A stretch of DNA of 64,000 nt from Myxococcales bacterium (GTDB taxonomy: Bacteria > Myxococcota_A > Polyangia > Haliangiales > Haliangiaceae), in contig JAQBQE010000051.1 in the NCBI GenBank assembly GCA_028287135.1, forward strand, positions 62,001 through 126,000, given 5' to 3'. Positions 27,077 to 37,834 of this stretch are shown here, one piece after another. How positions within the stretch are numbered: position 1 is the first letter of the stretch; every line of letters starts with the position of its first letter. The translations under genes and the position numbers were made by a program. Under the pieces are notes generated by a model that was not told where the DNA came from, did not search any database, and saw only the letters and a list, made by a program, of their open reading frames with translations.

Positions 27077-27964
27077 ATGGCGAAGCTCGCAGCGATCGAA
27101 GGTTGTCTCACCGCGATTGTCACCCCGTTCCGCGACGGCAAGGTCGACTTCGAGGGGCTCGCGACGCTCGTCGACTGGCAGATCGAGCAGGGCGTCGATG
27201 GCATCGTCGCGGTCGGCACGACCGGCGAATCGGCGACGCTCGATGTCGACGAGCACGTCGCGGTGATCGCGGCGGCGGTCAAGGCCGCGCGCGGGCGGGT
27301 CCCCGTCGTCGCTGGCGCCGGCGGCAACGCGACGAGCGAGGCCCTCCAGCTCACGCGCGCCTCCGAGGATGCGGGTGCCGACGCCCTGCTGCACGTCACG
27401 CCTTACTACAACCGGCCAAGCCAGGAGGGCCTGTTCCGCCACTTCGAGGCGATCGCGAAGGCGACCAAGCTCCCGATCATCCTCTACAACGTGCCGACGC
27501 GGACCGGGTGCGATCTGCTGACCGACACGGTCGTGCGCCTCGCCGACTTCGACAACATCATCGGCATCAAGGACGCGACGGGTAACCTCGTGCGTGGCAG
27601 CGAGCTGGTGGCGAAGGTCGGCGACAGGTTGACGATCCTGTCCGGCGACGACGGCACGTCGTTCCCGCTCTACGCGTGTGGCGCACGTGGCGTGATCTCG
27701 GTCGTCTCCAACGTCGCGCCCCGCGCGATGAGTGACATGTGGGACGCGGTGAAGGCGGGCGACTGGGAGCGCGCGAAGAAGCGCCACTTCGAGATGCGCG
27801 TGCTGAGCCAGATGCTGTTCGCGGAGCCGAGTCCCGCACCGACGAAGGCTGCACTGTCGATCCTCGGCCGCTGCGCGACGGAGGTCCGCCTGCCGCTGGT
27901 CTCGGCGAGCGCGGGACTCGTCGAGCAGCTGCGGGCCGAGCTCCGCGTCCAGGGCATGCTGTGA
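27077..27964 (+). CDS. dapA: 4-hydroxy-tetrahydrodipicolinate synthase DapA
   Basis: 295 residues. It condenses pyruvate with aspartate semialdehyde, the first committed step of the lysine/diaminopimelate pathway. It is a TIM barrel with the active-site threonines in GTTGES (about 48-49), TPYYNRPSQEGLFRHF, the catalytic Tyr in LYNVPTRTG (about 137) and the Schiff-base Lys in GIKDATGN (about 165). The length is typical. It has an upstream promoter and RBS and overlaps dapB by GTGA, so the two are co-translated. The pathway supplies diaminopimelate for the peptidoglycan made by the two GT51 enzymes elsewhere in the window. Confidence 0.96.
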   Translation: MAKLAAIEGCLTAIVTPFRDGKVDFEGLATLVDWQIEQGVDGIVAVGTTGESATLDVDEHVAVIAAAVKAARGRVPVVAGAGGNATSEALQLTRASEDAGADALLHVTPYYNRPSQEGLFRHFEAIAKATKLPIILYNVPTRTGCDLLTDTVVRLADFDNIIGIKDATGNLVRGSELVAKVGDRLTILSGDDGTSFPLYACGARGVISVVSNVAPRAMSDMWDAVKAGDWERAKKRHFEMRVLSQMLFAEPSPAPTKAALSILGRCATEVRLPLVSASAGLVEQLRAELRVQGML

Positions 27965-28746
27965 GCGCACGCGTGTGCGTCCTTGGCCCGTCGGGCCGGA
28001 TGGGACGCGCGCTGATCGAGGCTGCCGCGGGTCGCGCCGACGTGCAGATCCGTGCGGCGGTCGATCGGCCCGATGCCGCCGGTCTCGGTGCGCAGGTGGT
28101 CGACGGCGTGATCGCGAGCGCGGATCTCGGCGCGGGTCTCGACGCGTGCGACGTCTACATCGACTTCACGTCGCCGGGGGCCACGCGTACGGCCGCGGAA
28201 GCTGCGCGCGCGCACACCAAGCCCGCGGTGATCGGGACGACCGGCCTCGGGCCTTCCGACGAGGAAGCCGTGGCCAGGCTCGCCGAGGTGGCCCCGATCG
28301 TCGTCGCCGCGAACTTCTCGCTCGGCGTCAACCTGGTGCTCGGTCTCGTGCAGCAGGCAGCGCGCATCCTCGGTCCCGACTGGGATGCCGAGGTGGTCGA
28401 GGCGCACCACCGCGCCAAGCGCGATGCGCCGTCGGGAACCGCGCTGATGATCGGGCGCGCGATCGCTGCGGGTCACGGCGTCGACTACGACACGGTCAAG
28501 CGCCACACGCGCGATGGCGATGTCGGACCGCGGCCGCGCGGCGAGATCGGGATGTCGTCGGTGCGCGGTGGCGACGTGGTCGGCGAGCACACGGCGACGT
28601 TCTTCGGCGCCGCCGAGCGCATCGAGATCGGGCATCGCGCGACCTCGCGCTCGATCTTCGCCGCGGGCGCGCTGCGGGCCGCTGCGTGGGTGGTCGGCAA
28701 GCCGCCTGGCCGCTACGACATGCTCGATGTCCTCGGCCTCAAGTGA
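27961..28746 (+). CDS. dapB: 4-hydroxy-tetrahydrodipicolinate reductase DapB
   Basis: 261 residues from a GTG that overlaps the dapA stop (GTGA). It reduces the DapA product with NAD(P)H. The N-terminal nucleotide-binding motif is VCVLGPSGRMGRALIEAA, then DFTSPGAT, IGTTGL, ANFSLGVN and the catalytic His/Lys signature VEAHHRAKRDAPSGTAL. The C-terminus carries GEHTATFFGAAERIEIGHRA, as expected. The sequence is complete. Confidence 0.95.
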   Translation: MSARVCVLGPSGRMGRALIEAAAGRADVQIRAAVDRPDAAGLGAQVVDGVIASADLGAGLDACDVYIDFTSPGATRTAAEAARAHTKPAVIGTTGLGPSDEEAVARLAEVAPIVVAANFSLGVNLVLGLVQQAARILGPDWDAEVVEAHHRAKRDAPSGTALMIGRAIAAGHGVDYDTVKRHTRDGDVGPRPRGEIGMSSVRGGDVVGEHTATFFGAAERIEIGHRATSRSIFAAGALRAAAWVVGKPPGRYDMLDVLGLK

Positions 28747-28765
28747 TGCTAGGGTCTACCCGCCG

Positions 28766-29062
28766 ATGACCGCGACCGAGCGCATCACGATGGTCGTCCT
28801 CAACGACGACGGCTCACGCGACAAGTTCACGCTGAGCTCGTGGGTCGGGATTCCTCGCAAGCACGAGCTGATGTGGATCGGCGACGACCCGTACATGATC
28901 ATCGAGGTCGAGTACGCGGTCTCCGAGGGATTCTTCGGAGCGCGCTCGATCGATGCCGCCGGCGTCTACGTCCGCCGCCTGACCAAGGACGAGCAGGACG
29001 CGGTCGCGCGCCGGCTCGCCAATCCGGTCCGCGGCAAAGACGAACAGCCGTTCCGCCCGTAG
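28766..29062 (+). CDS. Small acidic protein of unknown function
   Basis: 98 residues without signal peptide or membrane segment: [47 protein letters not shown], and a C-terminal helix [17 protein letters not shown]. The alternating pattern suggests a small beta-rich domain with a terminal helix. It starts 19 bp after dapB on the same strand, so it is probably in the dap transcript, but no link to lysine synthesis can be shown. Its end faces a convergent membrane-protein gene 12 bp away. Confidence 0.65.
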   Translation: MTATERITMVVLNDDGSRDKFTLSSWVGIPRKHELMWIGDDPYMIIEVEYAVSEGFFGARSIDAAGVYVRRLTKDEQDAVARRLANPVRGKDEQPFRP

Positions 29063-29074
29063 CGCCGCGCACGG

Positions 29075-30487
29075 CTAGTGGGCGACGACCACGTCGTAGG
29101 CCTGGTTGCCACCGCGGTAGTACTTCCACTGGCGGTCGAAGGTCACGGCACCGAACAGGTTGACCACGATCCCGACGACGATCAACGCCTTCGCGAACCC
29201 GCGCAGCGGACGACCTCCGATCGCGAGCAGCATGACGAGGAACACCAGGTAGTCGAGGCTGAACCGATAGCCGAACTGGAACCAGCCGCTGTTCTGGTAC
29301 AGCAGCGTCGGGATCGCGATCGCGGCGACGGTGATCCACAGGGCGCGGTGGATCGCATTCTTGTCGCGCGGCCACAGGACGTAGAGCAGCAGCGGAGTGG
29401 TGACCCACATCGCGAGGCCGTGCCCGCCGATCTGGACCCACGGTGCCTTCGGCAGGAGGTCCGGAAGCAGGGTGAACGCGACCGCGAGGTTGCGCGACAG
29501 GTAGTGGTAGCTCGCGAGCCCGTGCTGCTCGATCTGGACCTGCTGGCGCACGTCGAGGTAGCTGTGGCCGAACTCCGTCGGCGAGCCGAACCGGATGTAG
29601 TTGAAGATCATCCCGAGGATCGCGAAGCCGACGATCGGCGCCGCGAACTGGAGGAGCGGGTGCACGAGACGGCGGCGAATCGCGATCTTGCCGGCGCGCA
29701 GGTTGAGGCTGCCCGACGCGCTCGCCTCGGGGGTCGAGCCTTCTCCCTCGGCAGCCACCACACGTGCGGCCATGCGCCATGCCTCGAGCACGAACAGCGG
29801 GAACATGAACGCCATCGGCGTCCTGGTCAGCGCTGCGGCGCCGAGCGCGAGTCCCGCGATCACGGGGTGCTTCGCCTCGATCGAGGCCCAGGCATAGACC
29901 AGCGCGAGCGCCACGCCGATCACGTGGGCCGAGTACCAGACCTTGCCCTGGACCGCCGAGAAGAACAGGACGCTGCCGAACGCGAGCACGGCCACCAGCC
30001 AGAGGTCGTCGCGCACCGAGCGCGTCGACAGCCCCGCCGCGGCGAGCCGGCGCAGGACGAGCAGCGCGAGCGGGAGGATCAGCGCCGCGATCAGGAGCGT
30101 CGGGATCACGTCGTTGCCGTTGCGCCCGGAGAGGATCGCCGACGGCAGCATCACCACCGCAGGGAACGGGGGAAACGACGCGTACCCGGTCACCCGCTTG
30201 CTCTGCGCGATCCGCTGGATCGGGATCTCGAGGCCCGCGAGGGTCTTGAACATCGGGCGGGTCTTGAGCCGCCGGCCCGAGACCTCGGTTCCGTCATCGA
30301 GCGCGACGGTCTCGACCTTGGCCCAGTCGTCCCCCTTGAGGGGCGGCTCGATCGAGGCCTTGCCGTGGAGCCAGGCATCCGCCTGGAACACGAAGTGGGG
30401 CGCCGCCGATTGCTTGCCGATCCGATCCCACGCGACGGCGCCGTAGACGGCGAGGCCGATCACGAACAGGGCGGCATACAGGCGCAC
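29075..30487 (-). CDS. Multi-pass membrane protein, GT-C-like glycosyltransferase
   Basis: 470 residues with a membrane segment at the very N-terminus ([16 protein letters not shown]), a first periplasmic loop with acidic residues and [13 protein letters not shown], and about ten further helices ending in a short tail. This is the layout of GT-C enzymes that move sugars from polyprenyl-phosphate donors. Unlike three neighbours it lacks an EHPP motif, and its first-loop Asp is in QADAW. It is the leftmost member of a 12-kb group of similar proteins and is divergent from 30539. The donor and acceptor are unknown. Confidence 0.7.
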   Translation of the reverse strand: MRLYAALFVIGLAVYGAVAWDRIGKQSAAPHFVFQADAWLHGKASIEPPLKGDDWAKVETVALDDGTEVSGRRLKTRPMFKTLAGLEIPIQRIAQSKRVTGYASFPPFPAVVMLPSAILSGRNGNDVIPTLLIAALILPLALLVLRRLAAAGLSTRSVRDDLWLVAVLAFGSVLFFSAVQGKVWYSAHVIGVALALVYAWASIEAKHPVIAGLALGAAALTRTPMAFMFPLFVLEAWRMAARVVAAEGEGSTPEASASGSLNLRAGKIAIRRRLVHPLLQFAAPIVGFAILGMIFNYIRFGSPTEFGHSYLDVRQQVQIEQHGLASYHYLSRNLAVAFTLLPDLLPKAPWVQIGGHGLAMWVTTPLLLYVLWPRDKNAIHRALWITVAAIAIPTLLYQNSGWFQFGYRFSLDYLVFLVMLLAIGGRPLRGFAKALIVVGIVVNLFGAVTFDRQWKYYRGGNQAYDVVVAH

Positions 30488-30538
30488 CCCGCGACGTTAG
30501 AACGCCCCGGGGCCGCGTGGTAGTTTGAGCGCGCTCTC

Positions 30539-31411
30539 GTGGAATCACCCGACGAAGCCGGGCAGGGCGAACCCGCTGGCGCGCCCCCCGTGCCCGCTGC
30601 GAGCAGTCCCGCGCCTGCCGCGAGGATCCCGCGCGGTCTCCAGATCCTCCCGGCACTGCTGCTGGTCGTGATCGCGGTGTGGGAGATCGTGGCGACGCGC
30701 CATGACGCCACGTCGGTTCCCGACGACACCTCATGGGCCAGGGCCGCGGACCTTGTCCGCGCCGGCTACCGGCCCGGCGACCTGATCGTGTTCGCGCCCG
30801 AGTGGATCGATCCGGTCGGGCGTCTCCATCTCGGTGACCTGATCCCGATCGATGCCGCCGCCCGCATGGACGCTGCGCGGTTTCCGCGAATCTGGGAGGT
30901 CGCGATCCGCGACGCGCGTGCGGCCGACACCACCGGGCTGACGCCGGCGGGCACCGAGGATCGGGATGGCATCGCGATCCGGTGGTACGACCAGACGCCG
31001 GCCAAGGTCCTCGCGGACCTTCGCGACCGACTGTCGACGGTGCGCACCGACGGCGGCTCGACCCCGATCCTCGAGCTCGCCGAGGTCGGCTTCCGCCCGC
31101 ACCGCTGCGTCCAGGTCGCGCCGGGTGCGAAGGGTGCGATCCGGCTGACCTTCCCGGGCGTCCCGCTCGGCTCGCAGCTCGTCGGTTACGTCGGGATCGC
31201 AGACGTGTTCACCCGACGGGACAACCGCGCACCGGCCACGCTCGACATCGAGATCGGCGGCCGGGTCGTCGCGAGCGCGACCGCCGGTGTCGACGACGGC
31301 TGGGTCAGGTTCGCGGCAACGACGACGCCCGGGCCTGCCGACGTCACGGTGATCGCGCGATCGGCCATGGGGGCACGGCTGATCTGCTTCGCGGCGGAGG
31401 CACGCCAGTGA
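30539..31411 (+). CDS. Single-pass membrane protein with periplasmic beta-sandwich-like domain
   Basis: 290 residues from a GTG. A Pro/Ala-rich cytoplasmic start is followed by one hydrophobic helix (about 33-52, GLQILPALLLVVIAVWEIVA) and a periplasmic region. Residues 60-165 contain GYRPGDLIVFAPEWIDPVGR and other segments like those found between GT-C genes. Residues 175-290 are beta-rich (HRCVQVAPGAKGAIRLTF, TLDIEIGGRVVASAT), resembling a carbohydrate-binding sandwich. No catalytic family is recognised. Its TGA overlaps the GTG of the following glycosyltransferase (GTGA), so they are expressed together. Confidence 0.7.
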   Translation: MESPDEAGQGEPAGAPPVPAASSPAPAARIPRGLQILPALLLVVIAVWEIVATRHDATSVPDDTSWARAADLVRAGYRPGDLIVFAPEWIDPVGRLHLGDLIPIDAAARMDAARFPRIWEVAIRDARAADTTGLTPAGTEDRDGIAIRWYDQTPAKVLADLRDRLSTVRTDGGSTPILELAEVGFRPHRCVQVAPGAKGAIRLTFPGVPLGSQLVGYVGIADVFTRRDNRAPATLDIEIGGRVVASATAGVDDGWVRFAATTTPGPADVTVIARSAMGARLICFAAEARQ

Positions 31412-33063
31412 CCACCCAGCGGATCGTCGGATGGGCGCTCGCGCTGCTGACCACGCTGCTCGTCCTCGCCAATCAGCAGGAGGTTGGCGTCGCTCGCGAC
31501 GAGGTCGTCTACATGCAGAACGGCTCGCGCTACGCGGACTGGTGGATCGGGCTCGCCACGTTCGAGCATGGGATCGGCAAGGAGACCGTGACCAGGACGT
31601 TCGGCGGGCCGGGCCCGACGGACAACAATCGCGAGCATCCACCGCTGATGAAGACGCTGTTCGGGCTGTCGGAGAAGCTGCTCCACGACAAGCTCGGCGT
31701 CGACGAGATCACCGCATACCGCGCGCCGACCGCGATCTTCCACGGCCTGTGCGTGCTGCTCGTCTACCTGATGGCGCTCTCGGTGTGGGGCTTCGCAGAA
31801 GCGATCGTCAGCGCGCTGCTGCTGATGCTGCTACCGCGCGCGCTGTTCCACGCCGGCCTCGCCGCGTTCGATGCACCGATCATGACGCTGTGGTTCGCCA
31901 CCATCGTCGCCTACTGGCGCTGTCTCGACGGCCGCAGCATCCCGTGGCTCGCCGGCGTCGTGTTCGGCCTCGCGCTCGCGACCAAGCACAACGCCTTCCT
32001 GCTGCCGTTCGCCATCGGGCTCCACTACCTGATCGTGGGCGTGCGCCAGCGGAAAGCGGCGCAACCGTGGCACGCGATCCTGTTCCACCGCTGGCGCGTG
32101 CTGCTCTCGCTCGCCGTCCTCGGTCCGCTGACGCTGATCCTCGTCTGGCCGTGGCTGTGGTTCGACACGTTCGCTCACCTGCGCGGCTGGATCACGTTCC
32201 ACACGACGCACGTCCACTACAACTTCGAGTATCTCGGCGACAACTGGAACGCGCCGCGGTTTCCCTGGCACACGGCGCTCGTCACCACGCTGTTCACCGT
32301 GCCGGTCGTGACGCTCGCGGCGGCTGCGATCGGGACCGGTGCATGGATCGCGCGGCGCAAGGAGATCCTCGATCGCGCGCGTGCACCCGGCCTCCTGCTC
32401 GCGCTATCCGCCGCGGCCTCGATCGGGCCGTTCTTCCTCGGCACCACGCCGATCTTCGGGGCCGAGAAGCACTGGATGCCTGCGCTGCCGTCGATCTGTA
32501 TCGCCGCCGGCGTCGGCGTGGTGTGGGCCGCACGTGCGGCGGTCGCCGCGATCGAGACCCGTCGTCCGCTCCCTGCGCGCGCCCGCCCCGCGATCCTCGG
32601 GCTGCTCGCGATGCTCGTGATCGCGGCGTCCGCCGTCGAGACCGTCACGGCGCAGCCCTATGCGCTGACCTGGTACAACGCGCTCGCCGGCGGCGCACCC
32701 GGCGGCGCCGACCACGGAATGAACCGTCAGTTCTGGGGCGTGGCAGCGCGTGGCGTGCTGCCGGTCGTCGCGGCAGAAGCACCGGCGCCGGGCGCACCGA
32801 CGAAGTCGGTCTACACGCACGATGCATCGCCCGCGTGGGGCATCTATCGCCGGCTCGGCCTGGTGCCGGCTTCGATGCCGGATGCCGGGTGGGAGCAGAG
32901 CGGGATCGAGCGCAGCCAGCTCGCGATCGTCGTCCACGAGAAGCACTTCAACCGCCACGACTATCTGATCTGGAAGTCCTACGGATCGGTGCAGCCGATG
33001 TTCGTCCTGCGCGCCGCGGGCGTGCCGATCGTCACCGTCTACCGCCGCGCGCCGAAGCCGTGA
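31408..33063 (+). CDS. GT39-like (dolichyl-phosphate-mannose type) membrane glycosyltransferase
   Basis: 551 residues with about twelve membrane helices. The first periplasmic loop has ARDEVVYM and the family signature NNREHPPLMK, the acidic and His residues that GT-C/GT39 enzymes use to bind the metal/lipid-phosphate-sugar donor. It ends in a periplasmic domain. It most likely transfers a sugar from a polyprenyl-phosphate donor onto a lipid, glycan or protein at the periplasmic face. The GTG start overlaps the preceding stop by 4 bp. Its end is 1 bp from the convergent gene 33065. Confidence 0.82.
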   Translation: MTTQRIVGWALALLTTLLVLANQQEVGVARDEVVYMQNGSRYADWWIGLATFEHGIGKETVTRTFGGPGPTDNNREHPPLMKTLFGLSEKLLHDKLGVDEITAYRAPTAIFHGLCVLLVYLMALSVWGFAEAIVSALLLMLLPRALFHAGLAAFDAPIMTLWFATIVAYWRCLDGRSIPWLAGVVFGLALATKHNAFLLPFAIGLHYLIVGVRQRKAAQPWHAILFHRWRVLLSLAVLGPLTLILVWPWLWFDTFAHLRGWITFHTTHVHYNFEYLGDNWNAPRFPWHTALVTTLFTVPVVTLAAAAIGTGAWIARRKEILDRARAPGLLLALSAAASIGPFFLGTTPIFGAEKHWMPALPSICIAAGVGVVWAARAAVAAIETRRPLPARARPAILGLLAMLVIAASAVETVTAQPYALTWYNALAGGAPGGADHGMNRQFWGVAARGVLPVVAAEAPAPGAPTKSVYTHDASPAWGIYRRLGLVPASMPDAGWEQSGIERSQLAIVVHEKHFNRHDYLIWKSYGSVQPMFVLRAAGVPIVTVYRRAPKP

Positions 33064-33064
33064 C

Positions 33065-35140
33065 CTAGGGCGTCAGCCAGACGTCGTCGACGTCGAGGTG
33101 ACCCGCGGATGAATCGTCGACGAGGACGAGCTTCCCCATCCGTCCGCGCACGCCGCTCGTATCGAGGGTCACCGGCCGCAAGGTCTCGCCGCCGGTGCCA
33201 GGCACGCTCGCCGTTCCGACGATCGCAGTCCCGACCCACAGCTCGACGCGCAGCTTCGTCGCATCGGTACCCCCGGCGAGGGACATCGTGAGCATCCCCT
33301 CGAGCGGGAACTCGAGTGACGTCAGCCGTCCGATCGCCGCATCGCCCCCGTGCATGCTCGTCGCGAACCGCCGCCCGGTCGCGCCGATCAGCAGGCCGTG
33401 ACCCGCGAGCTCGGCCTCGGGTCGCGCACCCCATGCGGGTCCCGTTCGCGTCCAGCCGGTCCACTCCGTCAGCTCGAAGTCGAACATCACGCGCGTGGCG
33501 GGAGGAGGTTGCACCACGACAGCGGGCAACCAGATCGAATCCGGGATCACCTTGGCGCCGGTGAACATGCGAGGCCGTTCGTCGGCGGGAATCTTCAGTG
33601 CGGCGCGGTAGCTCAGCGCGATCGGTGCGGCCGCCGGCGTCTCGCGGTGGACGTCGTTCTCGTCGAGCACGAGCGCGGCGAATGCATGGTTGCGCAGCAC
33701 CTCGTCCAGGCCGTCGACCGTTCGCGTCTGCCGCCACGTGACGTCCTTGATCCCCATGCGGTGGACGCGTGGCGTCTTTCCGGCGAGCTCGAGATACCAG
33801 GGGTGCGACGGCATCCAGACGTCGCCGTCGATCGCGCGGATGCGCGCGATCAGCTTGTCCCCGGCTGTCACGTCGCGAGCGGTCGGGATGTAGCGCTTCG
33901 GCTCCCAGCGGTTCGTGTAGCAGGCGTAGGCAAGGGGGAGAGCCGCGGCGAGTGCGACCACGTGCGAGACGAGCTCGCCGTGCTTGCGCTCGCCGACGAG
34001 CACGCGCGTGCACGCGAAGATCGCAGGGATCGCCGCGCCGGCCGCGAGCGCACCGTGGAGGAACGCGGGCATGTACGCATTGAAGTGCGCGAACTCGGTG
34101 CCCCAGCCGACGGCACCGACGAGCGTCGACACCGCGAACGTCGCCGCCCACAGCAGCAGCGGTCGCGCGGGTCGCGGCAGGATCCCGCGCACGACCCGGG
34201 TCACCAGCACCACCACGAGGCCCACACCGACGATGATCGACAGCGCCGGGAAGTGCCACAGGATGTTCTCGAACGACTTCCAGAACCGGTCCATGTTGAA
34301 GTCGTGCGCCGCGTGGATCTCGCGGATGTACGTCCAGAACCAGCCCTGCGTCGTCTTCTGGAGCAGCCACGTCCCACCGAGACCGATCAGGCCGGCCAGC
34401 GCGATGTACGCGAACACCCGGCGCCACGCGACGACGAGGACGATCAGGCCGCCGAACGCGACGTACAGGATGCCGGTCTGCTTGCAGAAGAACGCGAGGG
34501 CGAGCAGCGCCGCTCCGGCGGCGACGCGCGCATGGCCCTGGAGCCCGTGCCCGGTCGTCGCCCAGCGCGGGAGACCCGCGATGCCTGCCGTGATCATGAG
34601 CAGGAACAACGTGTCGGCGCGAACGAGGTCGTACCAGCCCTCCATGAACGGATACGCGGCCGAGAACAATCCGAGGGCGAGCACGACGCCAGCCCACGCC
34701 GGACCGCGACGCGGATGTTCGTGACGGGGACCTGCGATCGAGGCGGCCGCGACGCCCGCGATCCCGACGAGGGAGATCACCGAGAACGCACGTCCGAGCG
34801 TGTAGCTGATCCCGAAGCCGCTGCCGAACAGCGCGAGCACGGCGGGATACAGCGGCGTGTAGAGGTAGGGGATGAACTCGATCGAGGGTGGCACGTAGAT
34901 GCCGAGACCCTCGTGAATCCGCTGCGCGTGGTGGAGCATCCCGCCCTCCATCCACTCGAGGTCGTACGGATACGTCACGCGGCCAGCGATCGCGGTCGCC
35001 AGCAGGAACACCTGGAACAGGGCAGGCGTGGCGATCGCGATCCACGGCAGCACGCGTGCGATCCGCGCGGGCCAGCCATCACTCGCGACCGCGCGACTGC
35101 CCGCGCGATCGTCGACGGCCAGCGTCGTCGGATCGATCAT
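33065..35140 (-). CDS. Membrane glycosyltransferase-like protein with C-terminal beta-sandwich
   Basis: 691 residues. The N-terminal two-thirds have about eleven membrane helices, with a first loop PYDLEWMEGGMLHHAQRIHEG (the acidic pair corresponds to GT-C catalytic positions) and EFIPYLYTPLYPAVLALFG. The last 160 residues form a beta-rich periplasmic domain (MFDFELTEWTGW, LTMSLAGGTDATKLRVELWV, and a DVDDVWL end), similar in style to carbohydrate-binding modules. The start ATG overlaps the stop of the upstream sulfatase-like gene (ATGA), so the two form a unit. I infer a role in adding or recognising surface sugars. Confidence 0.75.
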   Translation of the reverse strand: MIDPTTLAVDDRAGSRAVASDGWPARIARVLPWIAIATPALFQVFLLATAIAGRVTYPYDLEWMEGGMLHHAQRIHEGLGIYVPPSIEFIPYLYTPLYPAVLALFGSGFGISYTLGRAFSVISLVGIAGVAAASIAGPRHEHPRRGPAWAGVVLALGLFSAAYPFMEGWYDLVRADTLFLLMITAGIAGLPRWATTGHGLQGHARVAAGAALLALAFFCKQTGILYVAFGGLIVLVVAWRRVFAYIALAGLIGLGGTWLLQKTTQGWFWTYIREIHAAHDFNMDRFWKSFENILWHFPALSIIVGVGLVVVLVTRVVRGILPRPARPLLLWAATFAVSTLVGAVGWGTEFAHFNAYMPAFLHGALAAGAAIPAIFACTRVLVGERKHGELVSHVVALAAALPLAYACYTNRWEPKRYIPTARDVTAGDKLIARIRAIDGDVWMPSHPWYLELAGKTPRVHRMGIKDVTWRQTRTVDGLDEVLRNHAFAALVLDENDVHRETPAAAPIALSYRAALKIPADERPRMFTGAKVIPDSIWLPAVVVQPPPATRVMFDFELTEWTGWTRTGPAWGARPEAELAGHGLLIGATGRRFATSMHGGDAAIGRLTSLEFPLEGMLTMSLAGGTDATKLRVELWVGTAIVGTASVPGTGGETLRPVTLDTSGVRGRMGKLVLVDDSSAGHLDVDDVWLTP

Positions 35141-37803
35141 GGGACCACCTGGATCTTCGCGACGGCGACGGCGTTGTCCTTGAGCTGCGCCTGCGGGGCC
35201 TTCGCCGGCGCACGCTTGCTGCCCTTGAACATGCCCGCCCACACGGTGAGCTCGGCGGTCGGGGTGTTGCGCGGCACCATGAGCGTCGTCGTGTACCGGA
35301 TCAGCTGACCTGCGCGCCACCATTCGAACGGCCGGGTCGGGCGATGGTCGCCGGAGAAGAAGAACGTTCCGGGGCCCTCGACGTGGACAAACATCTTCCA
35401 GCCCGCGCCGACGGTGCCCCGCGCCTCGAACGTCCAGGTCAGCGTGATCGGCTCTCCACGCTTCGCGGTGGCAGGGGCCTCGACTCCGAGCAGCCGGACG
35501 GCAGAACCGAGGTCGGCATCGAGAGGGTTGGCGATCGCCGGCCGCGTCGTCAGCAGGGCCTCGGCGGCGCCAGCGGGGACCTGCTCGTTGTCGTACCAGC
35601 GCTCGACCGCGTGTCGGGTCTCGGCGCACGCGTCGGGATCGCCCGCCAGGTCGGTCGTCTCGTCCGGATCGCGGTCGACGCGATAGACCTCCCAGCTGGT
35701 GTCGGGGCTGACGTTGTAGATCACGTGACAGTCGCGGCTGACGACGGCACGCATCTCGTGGTTGCCCTCGTACGAGAGCTGCTGCCGAACGATCCGATCG
35801 GCATCGGTTCCCTGCAATGCGCCGAGCATCGACTGGCCCATCATCTCGGTGGTCGCCGGAACACCGGCGAGGTTCGCGAGCGTCGGCAGGATGTCGACGT
35901 GGCCGGCGGGGGTCGTGGATCGCCGTGGGCCGAGACCGGGGACCCGCATGATCAGGGGGACCCGCGTCTGCGGCGCATACAGGTGGTAGCCGTGGAGATC
36001 GATGCCGTGCTCGCCGAAGCCCTCACCGTGGTCGCCGGTCACGACGACGATCGTCTTGTCGTAGAGCCCCTTCGCTCGCAGGTCGTCGAGCAGCCGGCCG
36101 ATCTGGAGGTCGGTGAACGCGATCTCGCCATCGTACAGCGCCTCGCGATCGACGCCGAACGGCGGCACCTCGGGGTGCGGCTCGTAGGCATAGTGAGGAT
36201 CGTAGTAGTGGACCCACAGAAACCAGCGCTGCCCGAGGTGCCGCTGGACGAACGCGATCGACTTGTCGGTCTGCTGTTGCGACGAGCTGCCCTTGGTCTG
36301 TTCGGGCCCCGCGTTGGTCACGCTCGAATGCCGTGACGCGTTCTCGTTGTCGTACTCGGCAAAGCCCTGGTCCATGTGGCGAACGCGGTCGAAGTACCAG
36401 TAGTTCGTGATCGCACCGGTCGTGAGGCCCGCGGTCGCGAGGGTCTCGGCGATCGTCGTCGCCTTCGGCAACAGGCCGGGCCACCCCTCGATCGAGGTGT
36501 CGTAATGGACGTCGAGCGGCAACCGGCCGGTCAGGATCGCAGGAATCGAGTAGCGCGTCGAGGGTGCGTGCGCCCAGCCGTGCTCGAACACCGTGCCGTC
36601 CGCGGCGAGCTTGTCGAGGTGTGGGGTCGTCTTGCGCGGGTAGCCGTACATGCTGAAGTGATCGGCGCGCACGGTGTCGATCGTGATCAGCAGGATGTTG
36701 AAGTCGGGCGGTACGCTCGCCGGTACCGGCACAAACCCCGTGGACTCGGCAGGCCGCACGACGCTCGGATCGCCGCCGACGCAGTTCTGATCGATCCCGT
36801 CGTCGGGGATCTCCGAGGCACCCGGATGCACGCTGGCGTCGCCGTCGTCGCAGTCTCCGCCATGGAGGAAGCGCGCGAACCCGTCGCGATCCCAGTCGAA
36901 GGCGCGGCGCAGGGTCCGCGCGATCAGCCCGCCAAGCCCCGTGTACGAGGAGCTCGCTTTGATCACGCCCGACGACCCGCCGGTGCCGAGGACGAGGCCG
37001 AGCAGCAGGGCCGGAACCAGGACCCAGGCGGTGCGGCGGATCGCCGGCTTGAACGGGCTCGCGATCTCGATCGCGCGCCGGCCGCGTCGCCACGCCGGGA
37101 TCGCGAACAGGATGCCGAGCACGGCGACCAGCGGTCCGCGTAACGGCAGGACCCGTGCGGTCTCCCACGAGCGTGACGCCCACACCGCGAGGGCAAGGCC
37201 GACGATCCCGAGCGCGACCACGATCGGTGCGTACGGGCTGGAGACCGCACGGACCCGCGGCGCGAGCTTGCGGAGACCGGCCTCGATCCCGCGCCCGATC
37301 AGGAACGCGATCGGGATCGCGATCGCGATCGCGGCGAGCCCGGCGATCATCGCGACGATCACCACGAGGTCCGGGGCCTTGCGGCCAGCGACGAACCGGC
37401 CCGTGATCCGGAACGCCGCGTAGAGGGCGACCGCGATGCAGGGCAGGGTGGCGATCGCCAGGGCGAGCCCGGCCACCGCCTCCCGCGGGTCGCGAGCCCG
37501 CGCGGCCACGTGCTGGCGCCACCCGAACCGCGCGAGGTCGCCGAGCCGGCTGCCCCGGGACAGCGTGAGCAGGGCGACCGCCACGAGGAGTCCGATCACC
37601 GCACCCGCGGCCGCATGGCTGAGCCCGGTGAACGCGACGAACCGGATTCGGGCCAGGATCCCGGGGACGAACTGCGCGGCCGGTCCCCACGACCACAGCG
37701 CGTCGATCGCGCCGGCGGCCAGACCGGCGATCGCACCGGTCAAGACGCCTGTGCCCAGCACGTCGGTCGCGGGCTCCAAGACCGGATCACCGACGGGCTC
37801 CAT
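35137..37803 (-). CDS. Membrane-bound sulfatase/phosphotransferase-superfamily enzyme
   Basis: 888 residues. Six to eight N-terminal membrane helices (to about 285) are followed by a MopE-type metal-binding motif ([20 protein letters not shown], about 315-340) and a large alkaline-phosphatase-fold domain. That domain shows [20 protein letters not shown] with metal-binding Asp, a nucleophile segment [26 protein letters not shown] and [14 protein letters not shown]. At the nucleophile position there is Thr (or Ser) where FGly sulfatases have Cys/Ser before PxR, so the reaction may be phospho-group transfer. A C-terminal beta-domain follows. The start is coupled downstream to a GT gene. GAGGA precedes the ATG. 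Confidence 0.8.
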   Translation of the reverse strand: MEPVGDPVLEPATDVLGTGVLTGAIAGLAAGAIDALWSWGPAAQFVPGILARIRFVAFTGLSHAAAGAVIGLLVAVALLTLSRGSRLGDLARFGWRQHVAARARDPREAVAGLALAIATLPCIAVALYAAFRITGRFVAGRKAPDLVVIVAMIAGLAAIAIAIPIAFLIGRGIEAGLRKLAPRVRAVSSPYAPIVVALGIVGLALAVWASRSWETARVLPLRGPLVAVLGILFAIPAWRRGRRAIEIASPFKPAIRRTAWVLVPALLLGLVLGTGGSSGVIKASSSYTGLGGLIARTLRRAFDWDRDGFARFLHGGDCDDGDASVHPGASEIPDDGIDQNCVGGDPSVVRPAESTGFVPVPASVPPDFNILLITIDTVRADHFSMYGYPRKTTPHLDKLAADGTVFEHGWAHAPSTRYSIPAILTGRLPLDVHYDTSIEGWPGLLPKATTIAETLATAGLTTGAITNYWYFDRVRHMDQGFAEYDNENASRHSSVTNAGPEQTKGSSSQQQTDKSIAFVQRHLGQRWFLWVHYYDPHYAYEPHPEVPPFGVDREALYDGEIAFTDLQIGRLLDDLRAKGLYDKTIVVVTGDHGEGFGEHGIDLHGYHLYAPQTRVPLIMRVPGLGPRRSTTPAGHVDILPTLANLAGVPATTEMMGQSMLGALQGTDADRIVRQQLSYEGNHEMRAVVSRDCHVIYNVSPDTSWEVYRVDRDPDETTDLAGDPDACAETRHAVERWYDNEQVPAGAAEALLTTRPAIANPLDADLGSAVRLLGVEAPATAKRGEPITLTWTFEARGTVGAGWKMFVHVEGPGTFFFSGDHRPTRPFEWWRAGQLIRYTTTLMVPRNTPTAELTVWAGMFKGSKRAPAKAPQAQLKDNAVAVAKIQVVP

Positions 37804-37834
37804 CAGTCCTCAACAGGCTACTATGTTTCCGCCC

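Noticed and set aside
30982..31407. Upstream extension of the GT39-like protein
   Set aside because: It is a shifted frame inside the 30539 gene, Arg/Pro-rich and domain-free; the GTGA overlap marks the real start.
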